NCBI GenBank assembly: GCA_947175175.1
Contig: CAMWLV010000023.1
Coordinates: forward strand, 1 to 35,846
DNA: 35,846 nucleotides
Source: an uncultured Lachnospiraceae bacterium
Lineage (GTDB): Bacteria; Bacillota; Clostridia; Lachnospirales; Lachnospiraceae
Direction: 5' to 3'
Position numbers and translations under genes: made by a program
The notes under the pieces: generated by a model
The model's database searches: none
Told to the model about the DNA's origin: nothing
Seen by the model: only the letters and a program-made list of their open reading frames with translations
In this document: positions 31,901 through 35,846 of the stretch, one piece after another
Layout: the number at the start of each line of letters is the position of its first letter
How positions within the stretch are numbered: the stretch's first letter is position 1

Positions 31901-31965
31901 ATACCTCCTTGCGTGCTCTGGCACGCATATCAATCAATAGTTTGAAAGTGACCTTCTTTCAAACT
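31901..31965 (-). promoter_or_regulatory. Family D two-hairpin leader (copy 2)
   Basis: Read on the minus strand, AGTTTGAAAG (31965-31956) pairs with CTTTCAAACT (31948-31939). Then ATTGATTGATAT, then GCGTGC (31926-31921) with GCACGC (31916-31911), then AAGGAGG (31910-31904) and TATA. Only about four bases differ from the dut leader at 6635-6697. It has the same orientation and distance to a start codon. Confidence 0.82.
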
Positions 31966-32053
31966 TTCCACCATAATCATATATATGAAAAATCAGTATC
32001 CATTATTACAGTGTGAGAGGGTCCGCATAGGCAGACCCTCAGGGATTAGGACA

Positions 32054-32347
32054 TTAGCAGCATCCGCAGCTGTTATTGCCACAGCCGTTGTTACCGCTAA
32101 AGCAGCTGAGCAGGAGCAGGATCCAGATCCAGTTACCACATCCGCTGTTGTTGTTCTCGCAGCCGCAGCCACATCCTCCGTTGTTGTTGAATAATCCGAT
32201 ACCATTGTTGCCGCCGCATCCACTACAGGAAAGAAGGATAAGAATCCAGATCCAGTTATTTCCGTTGTTGTTACCGCAGCCGCAGCCACACTCCGACATC
32301 GTATTTGTTTGGTTGCATCCGCAATGGCTTGCTGATAATTCGCTCAT
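32054..32347 (-). CDS. Cys/Gly/Asn-rich WIWIL-repeat protein, spore-coat-like
   Basis: The 97-aa protein has two internal repeats, each a CGCG/CGC-Asn-Gly cluster followed by a short hydrophobic NWIWILILLSC or NWIWILLLLSCF segment, and ends CGNNSCGCC. About 19 Cys residues suggest metal binding or disulfide cross-linking. Similar high-Cys proteins with W-I-W hydrophobic repeats occur in spore-forming Clostridia and are thought to be coat- or exosporium-associated; that role is inferred. GGAGGT lies 7 nt before ATG 32347. A CATATAGTA element at 32386-32378 fits a mother-cell sigma -10. Downstream, a GAGGGTC/GACCCTC hairpin near 32016-32040 has no T-run. Confidence 0.75.
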   Translation of the reverse strand: MSELSASHCGCNQTNTMSECGCGCGNNNGNNWIWILILLSCSGCGGNNGIGLFNNNGGCGCGCENNNSGCGNWIWILLLLSCFSGNNGCGNNSCGCC

Positions 32348-32377
32348 GTTGAGTACCTCCGAAGAAGCTTTTTTCTA

Positions 32378-32386
32378 TACTATATG
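32378..32386 (-). promoter_or_regulatory. Possible sigma-E/K-type -10 element
   Basis: On the minus strand CATATAGTA (32386-32378) matches CATAnnnTA, 31 nt before the Cys-rich gene. An AACA about 15 bp upstream could be the -35. Sporulation control is inferred. Confidence 0.4.
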
Positions 32387-32479
32387 ACAGAGTGCAGAAA
32401 GTGTTCCAGTAAATTTATACTCTGCATTTTGTGAAAATAGATAAAATTGTGCAAAAATAGCATAAAATTAAAAAAATAC

Positions 32480-32507
32480 TTGCAATTGAATGAAAATATA
32501 GTAAAAT
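32480..32507 (+). promoter_or_regulatory. Promoter of the sortase gene
   Basis: TTGCAA (32480-32485), 16 bp and TAAAAT (32502-32507). The resulting ~160-nt leader contains a family B repeat. Confidence 0.55.
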
Positions 32508-32550
32508 GACAATATATATGTCAACCATTTGAATGGAATATTCATGTCAA

Positions 32551-32610
32551 TAAGGAACGGTTCAGAATTAGACAAGTCAAGATGCATGGGTTATTTTTGA
32601 ACAGTTCCTA
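32551..32610. repeat. Family B short element in the sortase leader
   Basis: TAAGGAACGGTTCAGAAT at the left and TTGAACAGTTCCTA at the right are the inverted termini. It aligns with 21910-21970 over the full ~60 bp. Confidence 0.8.
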
Positions 32611-32672
32611 AAGAGCAGGATGCAGGAAAAGCGATCAGGGAAGAGACAGGGAATGATAGAAAGGGCGATCGA

Positions 32673-33878
32673 ATGGCGGAAGTAAAATGGATTGTGGAGG
32701 GCAGGCGCTTTCGGGATGAAGAGGAATACCAGGCGGCGTTACGGGACAAGGAGCTCATCGATTCCATTACTGGCAGTCTGAAACTGGATAATCCCAAGGA
32801 TATTGAGACGCTGTATTTGGAGTTGCGAAAGGGCAAGTATACGTTCGAGTCCGTAGTGGGCAGGCAGTTTGATGACAACATCTATGAACTGTATCACAGG
32901 ATGAAAAGGCAAGAGCAGGAGAAACAGCAGGAAAAGGCGGCCCGAAAAGAAAAAAGAAAACAACAGGTAGAAAAAATTAAGAATATCAAAAATATGCCCA
33001 AAGCTTCCCGGCAGCAGAAAAAGCCGGAGAGCAGGACAAAGCTGGAAGATTTTGACAAGGATATGCAGAAGCAGATTATGGCAGTCCTGAGAAAAAAGGA
33101 GCGCAAACGGAAAATGCTCATTGCAGGCTGTCTGTTTATGTGTATCATAAGTTTCGGGTACCTGGGGGCGTACTATCAGGTGTCAGCAAAGAGTGCAAGG
33201 GAGTTTGAGGAGTTGTCTGCGCTGAAGGAGGCGGGTGCACAATCTTCTTATACGAAGGAAGTCAAGATACACTATACAGATGATACAGTTGAGACACCGG
33301 ATATCCTTCCAGAATACTCGTTGATCCATCAGAAGAACCAAAGGCTGATCGGCTGGGTAAAAATCGATGATACGATCATTGACTATCCTGTGATGCAGAC
33401 TGTGAACAATGAGTATTATCTGGACCACAACTTTAACCAGGAGGAGGACAGAAACGGATGTATCTTCATGGACTATCAGTGTGATGTGGTCAAGGGATGC
33501 GATAATATTATATTGTATGGACATCACATGAAATCTGGTAAGATGTTCGGAACATTAAATAAATACAGCAAAGAGTCCTATTACGAAGAACATCCGACGA
33601 TTCAGTTTGATACGATTTATGAGAAAGGTACTTATCAGGTAATGTATGTGTTCCGCTCCAAGGTCTACTCGGAGGAGGAAGTGACTTTTAAATATTATCA
33701 ATTTATCAATGCTGCTTCGGAGAAGGAATTTAATTCCGCGATGAACGAGATGGCCGCACTGTCCCTGTATGATACTGGAGTGACTGCAAGCTATGGTGAC
33801 AAACTTCTGACACTCTCGACCTGTGATTATCAGGAGAAGGCGGGAAGGTTCGTTGTGGTGGCGAAGAAGATCAGCTGA
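32673..33878 (+). CDS. srtB: Class B sortase with long cytoplasmic N-terminal extension
   Basis: Sortases cleave a sorting signal on exported proteins and attach them to the cell wall. The catalytic domain (~190-401) has SrtB features: IGWVKIDDTIIDYPVMQ, YYLDHNF, catalytic H284 in LYGHHMKSGKMFG, C384 in TLSTCDY and R392 in GRFVVV. One membrane helix lies at ~147-167. The ~145 residues before it are highly charged, with a likely coiled coil (QEQEKQQEKAARKEKRKQQ), whereas most class B sortases have only a short N-terminus. ATG 32673 follows AAAGGG. No sorting-signal substrate gene is nearby, so it is probably a housekeeping or orphan class B enzyme. Confidence 0.92.
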   Translation: MAEVKWIVEGRRFRDEEEYQAALRDKELIDSITGSLKLDNPKDIETLYLELRKGKYTFESVVGRQFDDNIYELYHRMKRQEQEKQQEKAARKEKRKQQVEKIKNIKNMPKASRQQKKPESRTKLEDFDKDMQKQIMAVLRKKERKRKMLIAGCLFMCIISFGYLGAYYQVSAKSAREFEELSALKEAGAQSSYTKEVKIHYTDDTVETPDILPEYSLIHQKNQRLIGWVKIDDTIIDYPVMQTVNNEYYLDHNFNQEEDRNGCIFMDYQCDVVKGCDNIILYGHHMKSGKMFGTLNKYSKESYYEEHPTIQFDTIYEKGTYQVMYVFRSKVYSEEEVTFKYYQFINAASEKEFNSAMNEMAALSLYDTGVTASYGDKLLTLSTCDYQEKAGRFVVVAKKIS

Positions 33879-33891
33879 TAGGAACAGCAAA

Positions 33892-33927
33892 AGAATCACT
33901 GGAAAGATGTGCAGTGGTTCTTTTTTT
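33892..33927 (+). terminator. Terminator of the sortase gene
   Basis: AGAATCACTG (33892-33901) pairs with CAGTGGTTCT (33912-33921), with one G-T pair, then a T-run. Confidence 0.88.
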
Positions 33928-34063
33928 GTGCGGCTGTTTTCCAGGCTGCTCATTTTCAACTATGCCGTCAATGACAAATCAACAGGGATGACTTATAATT
34001 GTTGCAAAATGGTTAGGAATAAAGGCAGGAGGGATGTAGAATGCAGGAAGGGAAGTACAAAAT

Positions 34064-34103
34064 TGCAGGCATCGTAAAAGTGTGGGCTATGCCTGCACTT
34101 TTT
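34064..34103 (+). terminator. Terminator-like hairpin upstream of the Rpn gene
   Basis: TGCAGGCAT (34064-34072) pairs perfectly with ATGCCTGCA (34089-34097), then CTTTTT. Its right half (from 34073) is duplicated at 35360, where the left arm is missing. The remainder of 33928-34343 shows no convincing gene. Confidence 0.6.
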
Positions 34104-34343
34104 CAGTAAGCGAAAAGCAAATTTTTGATGTTCAGAAGTCTGATGAGGGGTATGGCAGTCCGCAGAGGTTCAAACCTGCGGCGGCAATGGCGGATAAGCC
34201 CGTACAGAGGACATCATAAAAAGAAAAACTGGAAAGTTCCGATTGATTTAGCAGGGATTTCAGGGTATAATGACTTTGAGGTCATATACCTTTGGGGAAC
34301 GGCTTTTACATTTCCTGTCAATATACATAAGGAGGTTATGGCT

Positions 34344-35276
34344 GTGGATACAGAAATAAAGAATGCGGTGAGTGCGGCAGACGAAGATGCCCAATATGAC
34401 GAGAAGGCAAAACGGCTGTTAGGAAATAAGATCATTCTGGCGCATATACTGGTAAAGACCGTTGATGAGTTTAAGGGAATGAATCCGAAAAATGTGGTGT
34501 CCTACATTGAGGGAGAGTCTTTCATTAGCGTAGTTCCAGTAGAACCAGGACTGACCAATGTGGAAAAGGAAAAAGACGGACAGCGGATTGTTGGGCTGAA
34601 TACGGAAAATGCGGAGATTAACGAAGGGCTGATTCGGTTTGACATTATCTTTTATGTACGCATGAAGGATGGCATCTCGCAGGTAATTGTGAATGTAGAA
34701 GCTCAAAAAGACGAGCCGACAAGTTACCATATCTTAAACCGGGCAGTATTCTATGTAAGCCGCCTTGCTTCTTCGCAGAAGGAAAGGGATTTTGCCAAGA
34801 CAAACTATAATGACATAAAACGTGTTTTCTCCATTTGGGTGTGTATGAACATGGACGAGAACAGTATGGATTATGTACATCTAACGGATGATAAGTTGTT
34901 AGGCTCTTATCTGTGGAAAGGCGGGCTTGACCTGTTGAATATTGTCCTGATTGGTATAGCAAATGAACTTCCGGAGCATGATGATAAATATGAGTTGCAT
35001 CGTCTGCTGAGTACGCTGTTGTCAACGGAGCTTTCTGTTGATGAAAAATTAGGGATCATGGAAAAAGAGTACAGTATTGCGGTAGACGATAGAATAAGAG
35101 AGGATGTGAGCACTATGTGCAACTTGTCACAGGGAATTAGGGATAATACTTTAGTAGATGTAATTATGAATATGCACAGGAAAGGTTATACATCTGAGCA
35201 GATAGCCGAAATTGTCGAAAAGAGCATTGAGGAAGTAGAAGCTATCATCAAGAAAAGAGAGCCTGTGCTGGCATAA
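34344..35276 (+). CDS. Rpn family recombination-promoting nuclease (PD-(D/E)XK)
   Basis: The 310-aa protein belongs to the Rpn/YhgA-like PD-(D/E)XK nucleases, DNA endonucleases linked to recombination and phage defence. The core is visible: D100 in GLIRFDIIFYV and E119-A-Q121-K122 in VIVNVEAQKDE, followed by SYHILNRAVFYVSRL. The C-terminal ~60 residues (GYTSEQIAEIVEKSIEEVEAI) form a small helical domain. I prefer GTG 34344 because AAGGAGG lies 8 nt before it; ATG 34338 is only 2 nt from that site. The frame is open upstream to 34125 but without resemblance to the family. A truncated copy with a different tail follows at 35441. Confidence 0.85.
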   Translation: MDTEIKNAVSAADEDAQYDEKAKRLLGNKIILAHILVKTVDEFKGMNPKNVVSYIEGESFISVVPVEPGLTNVEKEKDGQRIVGLNTENAEINEGLIRFDIIFYVRMKDGISQVIVNVEAQKDEPTSYHILNRAVFYVSRLASSQKERDFAKTNYNDIKRVFSIWVCMNMDENSMDYVHLTDDKLLGSYLWKGGLDLLNIVLIGIANELPEHDDKYELHRLLSTLLSTELSVDEKLGIMEKEYSIAVDDRIREDVSTMCNLSQGIRDNTLVDVIMNMHRKGYTSEQIAEIVEKSIEEVEAIIKKREPVLA

Positions 35277-35359
35277 TCAAAGTAACTTATTAAGGAACTG
35301 CCGCAGAAAAATTTGTATATTTTGATAATTTGAAAGTGGTTTTTCCAATACAGTAACAA

Positions 35360-35836
35360 CGTAAAAGTGTGGGCTATGCCTGCACTTTTTCAGCAAGCGA
35401 AAAGTAAATTTTTTTGATGTCCAGAAGTCTGATGAGGGGTTTATCTGTGAAAAGGCGGGCTTGACCTGTTGAATATTGTCCTGATTGGTATAGCAAATGA
35501 ACTTCCGGAGCATGATGATAAATATGAGTTGCATCGTCTGCTGAGTACGCTGTTGTCAACGGAGCTTTCTGTTGATGAAAAATTAGGGATCATGGAAAAA
35601 GAGTACAGTATTGCGGTAGACGATAGAATAAGAGAGGATGTGAGCGCTATGTGCAACTTGTCACAGGGAATTAGGGAAACTGCAACAGATAATGCCATAG
35701 CAGGTGTAATTGTGAATATGTACGAGAATAATTTTACACTTGAACAGATAGCTGTTGCGACAAAGAAAAGTGTGGAGGAAGTCAGGGCTATTATCATCAA
35801 GAAAAGAGAGCCTGTGCTGGCATAATCAAAGTAACT
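35360..35836 (+). repeat. Tandem partial duplication of the Rpn locus
   Basis: 35360-35440 repeats 34073-34151 (upstream flank). 35441-35677 repeats 34907-35142 with two mismatches seen. 35678-35795 is homologous to 35143-35250 but diverged. 35796-35836 repeats 35251-35291 exactly. About 755 bp (34152-34906) is absent from the second copy. Confidence 0.85.
35441..35825 (+). pseudogene. Truncated Rpn copy: C-terminal part with diverged tail
   Basis: This copy lacks the Rpn start and the whole catalytic core. It resumes at the codons for YLWKGGLDLLNIVLIG, where the Trp codon TGG has become the stop TGA (near 35448-35450). A frame from there to the TAA at 35823-35825 encodes ~118 residues, ending EQIAVATKKSVEEVRAIIIK and KREPVLA. 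The tail differs clearly from the full gene, while the region before it is nearly identical. Internal ATGs such as 35593 could in principle express a C-terminal fragment. E. coli Rpn genes are known to make an internal C-terminal product that inhibits the full-length nuclease, so a residual inhibitor role is possible. Without expression data it is a pseudogene. Confidence 0.75.
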
Positions 35837-35846
35837 TAACTCGTTG

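Noticed and set aside
32076-32387. Open plus-strand frame rich in Pro/Leu/Gln opposite the Cys-rich gene
   Set aside because: It is the antisense shadow of the repetitive Cys/Asn/Gly codons, without a ribosome-binding site. The minus-strand gene has both a good start site and a promoter-like element.
33823-34077. 84-residue plus-strand frame overlapping the sortase end
   Set aside because: It overlaps the sortase terminator and coding end out of frame, lacks a ribosome-binding site and shows no family resemblance.
34125-34343. N-terminal extension of the Rpn protein to 34125
   Set aside because: The extra ~73 residues are Arg-rich and unlike the family. AAGGAGG lies just before 34338/34344, and part of this stretch is duplicated non-coding flank.

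Overview
The window looks like chromosome from an anaerobic Firmicute of the Lachnospiraceae type. The evidence is moderate GC content, strong AGGAGG ribosome-binding sites, an oxygen-sensitive class III ribonucleotide reductase (nrdD/nrdG), a class B sortase, a Cys/Asn/Gly-rich spore-coat-like protein, DUF3737 and RtcB family proteins, and many palindromic intergenic repeats. I see no rRNA, tRNA, CRISPR array, phage block or canonical IS transposase. The genus cannot be fixed by reading alone.

Layout. Positions 1-1940 hold a defence remnant: the 3' end of a type I restriction gene (hsdR), then an AlbA_2/GHKL ATPase whose linker is a 13-bp frame-shifting tandem repeat. Positions 1980-13060 are mostly housekeeping: histidine phosphatase, a 47-aa membrane protein, nrdD-nrdG behind a promoter with NrdR-like boxes, dut, tspO, tyrA and an EF-G-like GTPase. 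Between them lie several inverted-repeat elements.

Positions 11740-24730 form the most interesting block. A VanS/VanR-like two-component pair is followed by two tandem lipoprotein solute-binding proteins with N-terminal propeller-like domains, two sugar-type ABC permeases and an HlyD-like adaptor. The RR promoter, both lipoprotein promoters and the permease operon promoter all carry the same box: TTTAGAGA, 3 bp, TTTAGAGA, exactly 9 bp, then a -10 hexamer. This defines a compact autoregulated regulon by direct reading. It has no ABC ATPase gene. Two toxin-antitoxin-like modules sit between its units: an ADP-ribosyltransferase-like toxin pair with an 18-bp palindromic operator, and a VapBC-type pair with a frameshifted toxin.

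Positions 24740-31060 hold a DUF3737 beta-helix protein, a 24-codon small ORF, RtcB, a cytidylate-kinase-like protein, and leuS translationally coupled to a freestanding fragment resembling the LeuRS anticodon-binding region. Positions 31070-32390 (minus strand) hold two small helical proteins and a Cys-rich WIWIL-repeat protein with a mother-cell sigma-like -10. Positions 32480-35846 hold a class B sortase and an Rpn-family PD-(D/E)XK nuclease gene followed by a tandem, internally deleted copy with a diverged tail.

Repeats. Three dispersed families stand out. Family A has GTTACAGTTCA termini and two hairpins that covary between copies. Family B has AGGAACTGT termini and is MITE-like; one copy is nested in a family A element. 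Family D is a 65-nt two-hairpin leader that carries its own Shine-Dalgarno sequence and sits upstream of two unrelated genes.
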